12,829 nucleotides of DNA from Sulfurovum sp. UBA1140 (GTDB lineage: Bacteria; Campylobacterota; Campylobacteria; Campylobacterales; Sulfurovaceae): contig DCAF01000063.1 in assembly GCA_002311915.1 (NCBI GenBank), positions 1 through 12,829 on the forward strand, in the 5' to 3' direction. How positions within the stretch are numbered: the stretch's first letter is position 1; every line of letters begins with the position of its first letter. The notes beneath the pieces were generated by a model. The model had not been told where the DNA came from. It saw only the letters and a program-made list of their open reading frames with translations, and did not search any database. The position numbers were made by a program, and so were the translations under genes. Below, piece by piece: positions 1 to 7,545 of the stretch.

Positions 1-70
1 TAGGTTTTTGGCTATGGTGTTGTAATACTATAATATTATTGTAAAAATACCAATGATTTGCAATAGAAAA

Positions 71-103
71 TAGTTAAAAATTTATCTAACTACAAATAGA
101 TAA
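71..103. promoter_or_regulatory. Two overlapping inverted repeats, candidate AbiEi-type operator
   Basis: TAGTTA (71-76) pairs with TAACTA (87-92), and TTATCTA (82-88) pairs with TAGATAA (97-103). Each dyad spans 22 nt and their centres are 11 nt apart, about one helical turn. They end 23 nt before the AbiEi-like ORF. AbiEi antitoxins are known to repress their own promoter by binding inverted repeats, so an operator is a reasonable inference. The region is very AT-rich, so chance dyads are possible. A TATGAT box at 115-120 could be a -10 element but would leave almost no leader. Confidence 0.35.
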
Positions 104-125
104 TCCAATTTTACTATGATGCCTC

Positions 126-308
126 ATGAACCCTTTAATACTAAAAAAAGCCCTAAGAACCTCTGTCTTTACCCATGAAGAGATAGCCTATCTCTTAAAA
201 AATGAAGTTTCAAATGTAAATGCCAAGATTTCATATATGGTTAAACATCAGATTTTAATTCGTCTAAAAAAAAAGGAAAAAACATGTCTGAATTACACCC
301 TGCCATAG
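126..308 (+). pseudogene. AbiEi-like winged-helix antitoxin, internally deleted remnant
   Basis: This 60-codon ORF has a helix-turn-helix-like N-terminus: residues 1-48, with FTHEEIAYLL, a second helix and an ending of the type IRLKK. It resembles the wHTH domain at the start of type IV toxin-antitoxin AbiEi antitoxins and related regulators, where a glycine and a large C-terminal domain normally follow. Here an A-rich run at 266-274 leads straight into a 12-residue tail that ends inside the next reading frame. The simplest reading is that the middle of the gene was deleted, joining the DNA-binding start to the original last codons, which overlap the toxin start. No Shine-Dalgarno sequence precedes the ATG. 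A short functional DNA-binding protein is a less likely alternative. Family assignment is by motif pattern only. Confidence 0.45.
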
Positions 309-355
309 GCAAAATATTGGAAAAATATGATTTGTCAACGGCTGATAAAACTTAA
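284..355 (+). pseudogene. 5' stump of an AbiEii-type nucleotidyltransferase toxin gene
   Basis: A 23-codon ORF starts with MSELHPAIGKILEKYDLSTA after an A-rich stretch with AAAAGG (271-276) 7 nt upstream. The opening resembles the N-terminus of AbiEii/AbiGii nucleotidyltransferase toxins, which typically begin with a short HPAI..ML.RY helix before the catalytic domain. It overlaps the AbiEi-like remnant by 25 nt, as expected for a translationally coupled type IV toxin-antitoxin pair. The stop at 353-355 comes just as rhodanese sequence begins, so the catalytic domain is missing and no toxin can be made. The resemblance rests on about 20 residues and is therefore tentative. Confidence 0.35.
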
Positions 356-491
356 ATGCTTCGTGGTGTGGTCAGTCTCCAGCGATGGTTAATTCACTTA
401 TTGCCATCGGTTATCCTGCTAAAAAGATTAAATGGTATCGTGGGGGATGGCAAGTTGGTTGGGTTTAAACATGACTTCGACGCGAAAGTAA
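349..491 (+). pseudogene. C-terminal rhodanese remnant with a G-run frameshift
   Basis: Read from 349, the frame gives NLNASWCGQSPAMV, then LIAIGYPAKKIKWYRGG. This is the active-site loop and following strand-helix of a single-domain rhodanese (sulfurtransferase). The frame then breaks at a run of five G (442-446). Adding one G restores YRGGMASWLGLNMTSTRK and a stop at 489-491, a typical rhodanese C-terminus. So this is a gene fragment with its N-terminal half missing and a one-base deletion in a homopolymer. The in-frame stop at 346-348 marks the upstream break, next to the AbiEii-like stump. No ribosome binding site or start codon remains. The rhodanese identification is fairly secure; the cause of the frameshift is inference. 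Confidence 0.7.
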
Positions 492-504
492 ACTTAAAAA
501 AGTT

Positions 505-532
505 TTGAGATACTGAGTTTTTATGTTAAAAT
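505..532 (+). promoter_or_regulatory. Sigma70-type promoter for the large membrane protein gene
   Basis: TTGAGA (505-510) and TAAAAT (527-532) are 16 nt apart, and TG at 524-525 makes an extended -10. Transcription would start near 539, giving a leader of about 24 nt. AAGG at 549-552 serves as ribosome binding site for the ATG at 563. Confidence 0.5.
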
Positions 533-562
533 AGTTTATCTTATTGGATAAGGTTCTTTATT

Positions 563-3500
563 ATGATACAATTTTACTCTCTATTTACTCTATTTTTAGC
601 CCTTTTTTTTCAAATAACTCATCTTCATGCCTTAGATAATCATCATGTTCCACCAGACTTACAAGGGTGGAAAGATTGGGTGATGGACGATGTTAAAGAT
701 AGGGATTGTCCTCGTCACTATCAGCAAGATAGTCGTATCTGTTCGTATCCTACTAAAATCGTGGTAAACTTAGATAACAATCGCTTGGATTTTAATATGA
801 CCCAAAATACTTTTAAAGATAAGAGTGTGGTTACTCTTCCCTCTGCTCATCAGACTTGGGCGAAAGAGGTTACCGTTAATGAAAAAAAAGCGATTGTACT
901 TGATGTGAATGCAAAAGCAACGGTAATTGTTGATAAAGGGGTGCATCATATTGCTGGAACCATAGATTGGAATGGTGGTTTGAAGTATCTGCAACTTCCT
1001 CATAATATGGCACTGGTTCAGCTTTATAAAAATGGGCAAGAGGTTTTTCCGTTAAAGGTCGATAAAAACTCAAGGCTTTGGCTAGAAGAGCAGGGGAGTG
1101 ACGGGGATAAAAAGGGGACGCTTTCGGTTGCTATTTATCGAAAAATTATAGATGGACACCCCTTAAAAATGCAGACCCATCTGCATTTTAGGGTTTCGGG
1201 TAAGATGCGTAGTGTGGTGCTTGATGGAGTAACGCTTGATGGATTTTACCCTACAGCCGTAGAGAGTAAATTGGATGTTAAAATCACCGAAGATAAAAAA
1301 CTACAAGTTGAAGTTAAAGCAGGTGAGTATGTGGTTAAAGTGGACTCTTTTAGCCCTGAAAATTTGACAACACTGCTTCAACCATCTTATCGTTTTAGTT
1401 ATGCCAATCAAGAGAGTTGGGCTGTAGAGAGCAATGCTGATTATCGTACTATTGAGATAGAGGGGGCTAGAGCCATTGACCCCTCTGAGACCAATCTGCC
1501 CAAAGCGTGGAAAAAACTCCCTCTCTATCTTATAGAAGAGGATACAAAACTGACCCTTAAAGAGTTGTATCGAAGTGCCAATCAGCAACAGAAAAACGAG
1601 TGGGTATTGAAACGGCGTTTATGGTTAGATTTTGATGGGACTGGCTACTCGGTTGATGATAGAATAGAGGCAACCATTGCTAACGTAAGACGCTTAGAGG
1701 CAACCAACCTTTTAGAATTGGGTTCGGTGAGTATTAATGGAAAACCAACACTGATTACCACACTTGAAAATAGTCATCAACAAGGCGTAGAGCTACGCGA
1801 AGAGAGCTTAAATATTAAAGCATCAAGTAGGTATAAGGGGAATATTTCAACCCTTGTGGTAAACGGTTGGGATGAGGTGTTTAGTCGTGTCGATACCGAG
1901 CTATATCTTCCTGCTGGGTGGCGACTTTTTGCCTCGTTTGGAAGTGATAATAGAACAACTTCATGGGTAGATAAATGGGATTTAATGGATATTTTCTTAC
2001 TCTTGCTTCTCTCTATCTCTATTTATCAACTCTTTGGGTGGGGGTGGTCAATTTTTGCGACCCTTTTTCTTATTTTGCTTTGGCATGAGGGGGATGCACC
2101 AACCGTCGTATGGCTTTGGATTTTGGTGTTGGTCGCACTGCTTCGTTTGATTGAAAAGGGGAGAGCAAGAACGGTGCTTAAGGTGTTATTGGGTATCTCA
2201 ACGGCATTTGTTCTGTTGGGAGTGTTGCAGTTTTCTGTTTATCAGATACGTACCACGCTCTATCCACAGCTTGAACACCATGAAGGGGGGAACTTTTATC
2301 CCCAGTTTGAAAAAGAGATGTCGTTAAACGATGCAGTGAGGAGTGAACCTGTTGAGTTTGCCAAGAGTGTGCCTCCTATTTACAGTAAAATAAGAAATAA
2401 AAGTATTCAAAATGTACAAAATAATCTTTATATACAAAAGAGCCTACCTAGTAAGAAAAAGCAGATACTTATGCAGAATAAAATAGACCCCAATGCTGTA
2501 GTACAGACAGGGCTTGGTACTCCAACATGGCAGTGGAAGACGCACCATTTTGCTTGGCAGAGTGCTGTTGGTAGTAGGGATAAGTTGGAGTTATGGCTTA
2601 TCTCTCCTAGTTTAAATAGGGTTTTAAATTTATTTAAAATTGTAGGATTATTCTTTTTACTCTTTATGTTTTTACGTGAATTCACCCCAGCAAAGTGTAG
2701 CCAATTCAGAGAGAAAATATTTCCCTCTAATGGGTTTAAAGCGTTGGGTTTAGTGGTTCTATTGGCATTTACCCCCTTATCCCTTAGAGCTGATATTCCA
2801 TCTCAAGAGCTTTTATCAGAGCTACAAAGTAGACTGCTTGAACCCCCAATATGTTTACCAAATTGTGCCACAACCGAGCAGATAGAGATAAAAATTGTGG
2901 ACAATAGGCTATTTGTCAATATGAGCATTTCGGCAGGAACCAAACTATCGGTACCAATTTTAGGCAATCGTAATATATGGTTGCCTCAACGGGTTACGGT
3001 AAATAATAACCCCAATCCTTATTTACAACTGGACAGCAAAGGTGATTTATGGGTGATGCTAGAGAAGGGTGTACATCAACTCACGTTAGAGGGGAGTATT
3101 AAAGGGGTTGAACAGATTATGCTCTCTTCGCGTCTGCCACTACACAACTTAACCATACAACAGAGTGATGGTTGGAGGGTAAGTAGTGACAAAAAGAGTT
3201 ATATAGAGATTGTTAATATGGATAAAAAAGCAATCGAAGCAAAAGAGAAGGTGCAGAGTGCCATTGAACCACTGGTTAAGATTACACGAACCTTCTATTT
3301 TGGTCTGCGTTGGTATATTGAAACCGATGTTAAGTTGCTTAATCGTATTGATAAACCTTATACTTTTGCCTTTAATCTTCTGCCTAATGAGTCGATTCTT
3401 GATAAAGCGATTGAGGTTAAAAATCAACAAGCCCTTTTGCACTTAAGAGATGGACATGCTCATTACCATTGGCGTTCTTCTATCCCTATTCGTCAAAGAA

Positions 3501-4612
3501 TAGAACTAAAATCTAGTGATAAAGAGCAGATTCTTGAGGTGTGGCAGATGGATATTGCCTCTATTTGGAAGATGACACACGCTGGAATTGAGCCAGAAAA
3601 ATCGATAAAAATAGGGAATTTGCTTCTGCCGATTTTTAAACCGTGGCAAAAAGAGCATTTAATATTGACGCTTGAAAAAACAAAAGCAGTTAAAGGGGAG
3701 AGTCTGACCATTGAATCAAGCAGTGTCTCTGTGGTTCAGTCTCAACGCTACCGAGATATAACACTGGATATATTTGTAAAGAGTTCCCGAGCAAGACAGT
3801 ATGAGATAACGTTAGCCAATGTCAAAGAGTTAAAATCGGTTAAAATTGATGGCACGGCACACTACTTAAAAATAAACAATCAAAAACTCTCTTTGCCTTT
3901 AAAAGCCAAAGCACAAAAAATCAAAATAAAATGGCGAGAAGAGATAAATTCTAGCATCAATTATACTTTTCCAAGTATCAATTTGGCTAAAGAGAGTGTT
4001 AACAGCAATATTACACTAAATCTTCCCCGTAATCGTTGGGTATTGTGGACAAGTGGACCACTTTTGGGAGCTGCTGTATTGCTTTGGGGGGTGTTGTTGT
4101 CGGTATTACTCTTTGCTATGGTTTTAGGACGTGTCGAGGGGATTCCTTTAAAAACAAGAGATTGGTTGCTGTTGGGCATGGGGGTGAGTACGACCAGTGT
4201 GATGATTATGCTCCCGATTGTTATTTGGATATTTGCTTTACGCTACCGAGAACACCAAGGAGATCTGTTACAAGGGTGGAAGAGAAATCTAATGCAGGTA
4301 TCACTGGTTATTTTGACCATTATAGCTTTGGGTACGATTGTAGGTGCAGTTTCGGTCGGACTGTTGGGAAGCCCTGATATGATGATAGAAGGAAACAACT
4401 CTACGACTTATAATTTAAATTGGTACAGTGACCGAATAACTGTTGCGTTGCCTGAGCCAACGGTAATAAGTGTCTCTATTTGGTACTATCGAGCCTTAAT
4501 GCTGTTGTGGGCGATTTGGATTTCCTTTTCGTTAATTAAATGGCTAAAATGGTCTTGGAAGATTTTTACTCAAGGGGATATTTGGGTGAAAAGAGAGCGT
4601 AAAGAGGATTAA
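563..4612 (+). CDS. Large exported polytopic membrane protein with duplicated architecture, function unknown
   Basis: I do not recognise a named family for this 1349-residue protein. Residues 1-23 are a signal peptide (cut after LHA). Residues 24-470 look periplasmic and beta-rich. Hydrophobic segments lie at about 474-490, 495-508, 513-530, 537-560 and 685-705. Residues 724-743 (ALGLVVLLAFTPLSLRA) look like a second, internal signal peptide. A second beta-rich region (744-1158) follows, then segments at about 1160-1188, 1200-1226, 1243-1268 and 1302-1325. The two halves correspond. A Cys pair followed by DNNRLDFNM (49-79) matches a Cys pair followed by VDNRLFVNM (764-787). DKGVHHIAGTI (124-134) matches EKGVHQLTLEG (834-844). 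LPAGWRLF (449-456) before the first membrane cluster matches LPRNRWVLW (1154-1162) before the last. It has its own promoter and stands alone between remnants and a convergent operon. A cell-envelope role is inference only. Confidence 0.85.
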   Translation: MIQFYSLFTLFLALFFQITHLHALDNHHVPPDLQGWKDWVMDDVKDRDCPRHYQQDSRICSYPTKIVVNLDNNRLDFNMTQNTFKDKSVVTLPSAHQTWAKEVTVNEKKAIVLDVNAKATVIVDKGVHHIAGTIDWNGGLKYLQLPHNMALVQLYKNGQEVFPLKVDKNSRLWLEEQGSDGDKKGTLSVAIYRKIIDGHPLKMQTHLHFRVSGKMRSVVLDGVTLDGFYPTAVESKLDVKITEDKKLQVEVKAGEYVVKVDSFSPENLTTLLQPSYRFSYANQESWAVESNADYRTIEIEGARAIDPSETNLPKAWKKLPLYLIEEDTKLTLKELYRSANQQQKNEWVLKRRLWLDFDGTGYSVDDRIEATIANVRRLEATNLLELGSVSINGKPTLITTLENSHQQGVELREESLNIKASSRYKGNISTLVVNGWDEVFSRVDTELYLPAGWRLFASFGSDNRTTSWVDKWDLMDIFLLLLLSISIYQLFGWGWSIFATLFLILLWHEGDAPTVVWLWILVLVALLRLIEKGRARTVLKVLLGISTAFVLLGVLQFSVYQIRTTLYPQLEHHEGGNFYPQFEKEMSLNDAVRSEPVEFAKSVPPIYSKIRNKSIQNVQNNLYIQKSLPSKKKQILMQNKIDPNAVVQTGLGTPTWQWKTHHFAWQSAVGSRDKLELWLISPSLNRVLNLFKIVGLFFLLFMFLREFTPAKCSQFREKIFPSNGFKALGLVVLLAFTPLSLRADIPSQELLSELQSRLLEPPICLPNCATTEQIEIKIVDNRLFVNMSISAGTKLSVPILGNRNIWLPQRVTVNNNPNPYLQLDSKGDLWVMLEKGVHQLTLEGSIKGVEQIMLSSRLPLHNLTIQQSDGWRVSSDKKSYIEIVNMDKKAIEAKEKVQSAIEPLVKITRTFYFGLRWYIETDVKLLNRIDKPYTFAFNLLPNESILDKAIEVKNQQALLHLRDGHAHYHWRSSIPIRQRIELKSSDKEQILEVWQMDIASIWKMTHAGIEPEKSIKIGNLLLPIFKPWQKEHLILTLEKTKAVKGESLTIESSSVSVVQSQRYRDITLDIFVKSSRARQYEITLANVKELKSVKIDGTAHYLKINNQKLSLPLKAKAQKIKIKWREEINSSINYTFPSINLAKESVNSNITLNLPRNRWVLWTSGPLLGAAVLLWGVLLSVLLFAMVLGRVEGIPLKTRDWLLLGMGVSTTSVMIMLPIVIWIFALRYREHQGDLLQGWKRNLMQVSLVILTIIALGTIVGAVSVGLLGSPDMMIEGNNSTTYNLNWYSDRITVALPEPTVISVSIWYYRALMLLWAIWISFSLIKWLKWSWKIFTQGDIWVKRERKED

Positions 4613-4699
4613 AATATAAAGAACTATGAATATATTATAAAAATATCTTTTAAAAGTTTTGGAATAACCACATTAGTGTTTTAAGTTGCGTAAATATTC

Positions 4700-5440
4700 T
4701 CATGAGATTGAGTAGTATATTCCTTTATCTGTAAGCTCTTTTTCAAAAAGTTTAAAGTTTTTTTGTGCCAGTTTTTGATTTTGGGAAGAGACCGAAATAC
4801 AGACTCTCCAACCGTCACTATGCATGGTTGGTAAAGATGAGAACTCTACCTCTTTGGGCATCTGTTTCATAATTGCTATAAGCTCACTCTCTTTACATAG
4901 AGCCGTTAAGGTATAGCGATGGGTGGTCTCTTGAGTGGCAAAGAGTGTTGCTAAAATATGCTCAACCATCGGGTGGCTCATTTCGGGGAACCCTGGCATA
5001 AAAAAGTATCGCTCATCAAGGTAAAAAGCGGGCATTTTATTAACAGGGTTTTCGAGTATCTTGGCATTTTTAGGCAATTGAGCCATCTCTAGCACGTAGT
5101 CTGGTAAATCTTCTTTGAATCGTGTTTTGATAATTTCGGTGGCTTCTTGATGTTGATGTAGATTACCATCTCGCAGGGCAATAGAAGCACATTTTCGGGT
5201 GTGGTCATCAGGAGTAGAGCCAATTCCCCCAAACGAAAAGATAACCGAATTGGGTTGAGAGGCGATAAATCGAATGGTTTGAACAATAAGGGCAGGGTCA
5301 TCTTCGATAATAAAAGAACCAGTTAATTTTTTACCATAATGGGCTAAGGCTTGGGCGACAAAATCAAAATGTTTGTCGGTGCGTCTTTGATTTAAAATCT
5401 CGGTTCCGATAATGAGTGCAAAGAAGTTTACTTTAGGCAT
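4700..5440 (-). CDS. Molybdopterin-binding (MoCF/CinA N-terminal type) protein
   Basis: This 246-residue protein is a stand-alone MoCF_biosynth domain of the CinA N-terminal group (COG1058-like). It begins with the strand and loop FFALIIGTEILNQRRTDKH (6-24) and contains FGGIGSTPDDHT (70-81), the family's ligand-binding GG.G.T.DD.T signature. Full CinA proteins are about 400 residues with a C-terminal nicotinamide-nucleotide amidase domain; that domain is absent. The family binds molybdopterin or related nucleotides, but stand-alone members have no firmly assigned reaction, so I leave the substrate open. Its ATG lies 8 nt inside the end of the upstream DUF3015-like gene, so the two are probably translationally coupled. 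The gene converges with the large membrane protein gene across 87 nt (4613-4699), where I see no convincing hairpin-plus-T terminator. Confidence 0.85.
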   Translation of the reverse strand: MPKVNFFALIIGTEILNQRRTDKHFDFVAQALAHYGKKLTGSFIIEDDPALIVQTIRFIASQPNSVIFSFGGIGSTPDDHTRKCASIALRDGNLHQHQEATEIIKTRFKEDLPDYVLEMAQLPKNAKILENPVNKMPAFYLDERYFFMPGFPEMSHPMVEHILATLFATQETTHRYTLTALCKESELIAIMKQMPKEVEFSSLPTMHSDGWRVCISVSSQNQKLAQKNFKLFEKELTDKGIYYSIS

Positions 5441-5894
5441 GGGCAGTTATCTCTTTAAGTTTTATTAAAAAATCATTGGGGGCTAGGTCAATAAATTGGT
5501 TAAAATTGGTTTGAATTTTACTCAGTGTTAAAGGGTCTTGCTTTAGGTTCATCATCTGAAGTAGGGTGGTTAAATGCTCCCCTTCACCTTTTGCCATGTC
5601 GGTGGTAATGTCGATACGGTTTTCATCTAAAAAATGAACAATACGGGCATTTCCTCTTCTGCCTCCACCGTGACTGGTGGCTTCGCTTGAGGCTTCGGAT
5701 GAGACCAATAGGCTAATTTGTGCCGTGACCTCGAAAGTAGAGCTTATGGCATCATTTTGTCGGCTACTGTAGTGACGGCTAGAGCTTCTGTCGTAGTGTC
5801 GGTGGCTGTCTCTTGCACCCATAACTTTGGGTTTAATGGTTCCTGCGGTGAGTAGTGATAGGGTTAAAGGGAGTAGTAGGAGTCTCTTTTTCAT
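5433..5894 (-). CDS. Exported DUF3015-like protein with a His/Ser/Arg-rich N-terminus
   Basis: A 153-residue protein. Residues 1-18 form a signal peptide (MKKR then a Leu-rich core). Residues 28-46 are unusually rich in His, Ser, Arg and Tyr (RDSHRHYDRSSSRHYSS). The C-terminal half fits the DUF3015 pattern: VHFLDENRIDITTDMAKGEGEHLTTLL resembles the family's conserved block of a helix, an acidic Asp-Met-Ala-Lys/Arg-Gly and a Gly-Glu-X-Leu helix, followed by a QTNFNQF segment. The usual Gly/Cys-rich first half of DUF3015 proteins is not recognisable, so this is a divergent member or a similar fold. The function of the family is unknown; periplasmic or secreted location is inferred. AAGG lies about 9 nt before the ATG. 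It is the first gene of a two-gene minus-strand operon with the MoCF protein. Confidence 0.65.
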   Translation of the reverse strand: MKKRLLLLPLTLSLLTAGTIKPKVMGARDSHRHYDRSSSRHYSSRQNDAISSTFEVTAQISLLVSSEASSEATSHGGGRRGNARIVHFLDENRIDITTDMAKGEGEHLTTLLQMMNLKQDPLTLSKIQTNFNQFIDLAPNDFLIKLKEITAHA

Positions 5895-5952
5895 CTTGTC
5901 CGAACCTTTTAGTTTTTTATAATTATAGTATAATTGTGGAAAAAAGATAACA
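5895..5952. promoter_or_regulatory. Divergent promoter region with overlapping -10 boxes
   Basis: The 58-nt gap separates divergent genes. On the plus strand TATAAT lies at 5929-5934, with a start expected near 5941 and GGAAAAAAG (5938-5946) as ribosome binding site for the ATG at 5953. On the minus strand TATAAT reads 5927 to 5922, giving a start near 5915 and a short leader with AAGG. The two -10 boxes are one base apart, so RNA polymerase can hardly occupy both at once. The -35 boxes are poor on both strands. Confidence 0.5.
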
Positions 5953-6924
5953 ATGAACAGAGAATTATTGGTAATGGAGCAGACGGGACGGCTTGATAAA
6001 CTTTTGACACAGAAGCTTAATGAGAGTAGAAATCAAGTGGAACAGTTGATTAAAGAGGGTTTGGTACAGGTTAATCAAAAAGTGGTTAAAAAAACAGGTT
6101 ATAAGGTATCGGTTGGAGATTGTGTAGAGTATTCTTTTAAAGAGGTGGTTCCCAAAGAACAAGTGGTGGTGGACTTTGATGTTGAGATACTTTATGAAGA
6201 TGAGGTGATGATGGTGGTAAACAAACCTTCAGGATTGGTGGTGCATCCTGCCCCTTCTGTTAAAGAGGCAACGCTGGTGGATTGGTTGATTCAAAAAGGT
6301 ATTTCACTTTCGACCATATCGGGTGAAGAGCGACATGGGATTGTGCATAGAATTGATAAAGATACCACAGGAGCATTGGTGATTGCCAAGACCAATGAAG
6401 CCCATCAGAAATTAAGTGAACAGTTACAAGATAAGAGCATGGGCAGATACTATTTGGCACTGATTGATTACCCTTTAAAAATGAGTGGTATTGTCGAAAA
6501 ACCAATTGGTAGAAGCCGTAATAATCGCTTGAAAATGGATGTGGTTCCCGAAGGAAAAGAGGCAAAATCAGCCTTTTGTAAACTCTTAGAAAGTGACGCA
6601 AATGTGGAGCTTATTGCTGTTAAACTCTTTACGGGGCGAACCCATCAGATTCGTGTACATCTTAACAGTTTAGGACGACATATATTGGGAGATGTTTTAT
6701 ATGGCTTTAAGAGCAAAAAAGATACAATTAAAAGAGTCTATCTACACGCGTATAAACTTTATTTAACACATCCTACCACAGGAAAGCCAATGGAGTTTGT
6801 GGCACCACTTTTTTCAGACATGCAAAACTTTATGTTTCATAAATTTAATCAAGGAGAGATTGATGAGAAAATTAACCCTCATATTATTAACAGCTATTTT
6901 AATACCATTACTGAACGGATGTAA
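5953..6924 (+). CDS. RluA/RluD-family 23S rRNA pseudouridine synthase
   Basis: A 323-residue enzyme isomerising uridine to pseudouridine in RNA. Residues 13-72 form an S4 RNA-binding domain (RLDKLLTQ..., V.VNQKVVKK.GYKVSVGD). The catalytic domain follows from about 78, with NKPSGLVVHPAPS, the HRIDKDTTGALV motif (132-143; Asp135 is the predicted nucleophile) and GRTHQIRVHLNSLGRHILGD near the end. An S4 domain plus a length near 325 fits E. coli RluD (helix 69 of 23S rRNA), but RluC shares the layout, so I give no symbol. It is the first gene of the core operon and corresponds to Cj1280c in C. jejuni gene order. Odd point: the last 20 codons overlap the next gene by 62 nt, and the tail after FHKFNQGEIDE looks like out-of-frame reading of that gene's signal peptide. 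Confidence 0.9.
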   Translation: MNRELLVMEQTGRLDKLLTQKLNESRNQVEQLIKEGLVQVNQKVVKKTGYKVSVGDCVEYSFKEVVPKEQVVVDFDVEILYEDEVMMVVNKPSGLVVHPAPSVKEATLVDWLIQKGISLSTISGEERHGIVHRIDKDTTGALVIAKTNEAHQKLSEQLQDKSMGRYYLALIDYPLKMSGIVEKPIGRSRNNRLKMDVVPEGKEAKSAFCKLLESDANVELIAVKLFTGRTHQIRVHLNSLGRHILGDVLYGFKSKKDTIKRVYLHAYKLYLTHPTTGKPMEFVAPLFSDMQNFMFHKFNQGEIDEKINPHIINSYFNTITERM

Positions 6925-7537
6925 TCCTCAGCAGATGATGAGTCATACCTTTGACCCCAAGTTGCCTAAGTTAAATAGCGTTAAAGCGATTCCTAGCAGT
7001 ACCTCAGTGGGGTTTGAGTGGCAACCTGTTCAAGGAATTGCAGGGGTTAATATCTATCGAACTGATGCCAATGCGTATGCCCAAAGCCGTACCAAACAGT
7101 TAACAAAAGTAGCAACCATATCTAACCCTTTTGCATCACACTATGTTGATACGGGCTTAATGCAAGATAGTGCCTATACCTATACTTTTACCACCATTAG
7201 AGGTGAATATGAGTCGGGTCATGGTAAGGTGGTTGAAATCAAGACCTTGCCTCCTATGAGTGCTGTTAGCTTTTTTCAAGGGATTCAGAAGTCTAAAAAT
7301 AGTATTAAATTGATTTGGAGACCACATCAAGATATACGAATAAAGATGTATAAGATAGAAAAAAGTATTAACGGTCAGGATTGGAAATGGATTGATAACG
7401 TGCATCATCGAATGATGGTGGAGTATATTGATAACTATGTACAGACAGGAAATACCTATCGCTACAGAGTCATTGCGGTGGGATTTGATGATAGTTTTTC
7501 TAAGACAAGTAAAGTTGTTACACTACAAGCAAGATAA
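6863..7537 (+). CDS. Fibronectin type III domain lipoprotein, FlpA-like
   Basis: I chose the ATG at 6863 because AAGGAGAG (6851-6858) lies 4 nt upstream and the product then starts with a lipoprotein signal: MRKLTLILLTAILIPLLNGC, lipobox LNGC with acylated Cys20. The more upstream in-frame ATG (6797) would bury this signal. The 224-residue protein has two fibronectin type III repeats at about 33-129 and 130-223; each ends in the usual Y-Y/R-V strand (AYTYTFTTI, TYRYRVIAV). The orthologous position in C. jejuni holds FlpA (Cj1279c), a surface lipoprotein that binds host fibronectin and is longer, with three such domains. In an organism that may be free-living, a role in fibronectin binding cannot be assumed; envelope scaffolding near the division genes is equally possible. 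Confidence 0.85.
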   Translation: MRKLTLILLTAILIPLLNGCNPQQMMSHTFDPKLPKLNSVKAIPSSTSVGFEWQPVQGIAGVNIYRTDANAYAQSRTKQLTKVATISNPFASHYVDTGLMQDSAYTYTFTTIRGEYESGHGKVVEIKTLPPMSAVSFFQGIQKSKNSIKLIWRPHQDIRIKMYKIEKSINGQDWKWIDNVHHRMMVEYIDNYVQTGNTYRYRVIAVGFDDSFSKTSKVVTLQAR

Positions 7538-7545
7538 GGGGTTTT

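Noticed and set aside
29..39. TATAAT and the palindrome ATAATATTAT as a promoter or operator
   Set aside because: There is no suitable -35 box, it is far from the first ORF, and such palindromes are frequent by chance in AT-rich DNA.
4036..4377. 113-codon plus-strand ORF inside the large membrane protein gene
   Set aside because: It is an out-of-frame shadow of membrane-segment codons with no ribosome binding site or recognisable protein.
4613..4699. Bidirectional terminator between the convergent genes
   Set aside because: Only weak AT stems such as CTTTTAAAAG and a three-base CAC/GTG stem are present; none has a G+C-rich stem with a T-tract.
6797..6862. Upstream in-frame start for the fibronectin type III lipoprotein
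   Set aside because: It would place 22 residues before a clear lipoprotein signal peptide, and the strong ribosome binding site belongs to the ATG at 6863.
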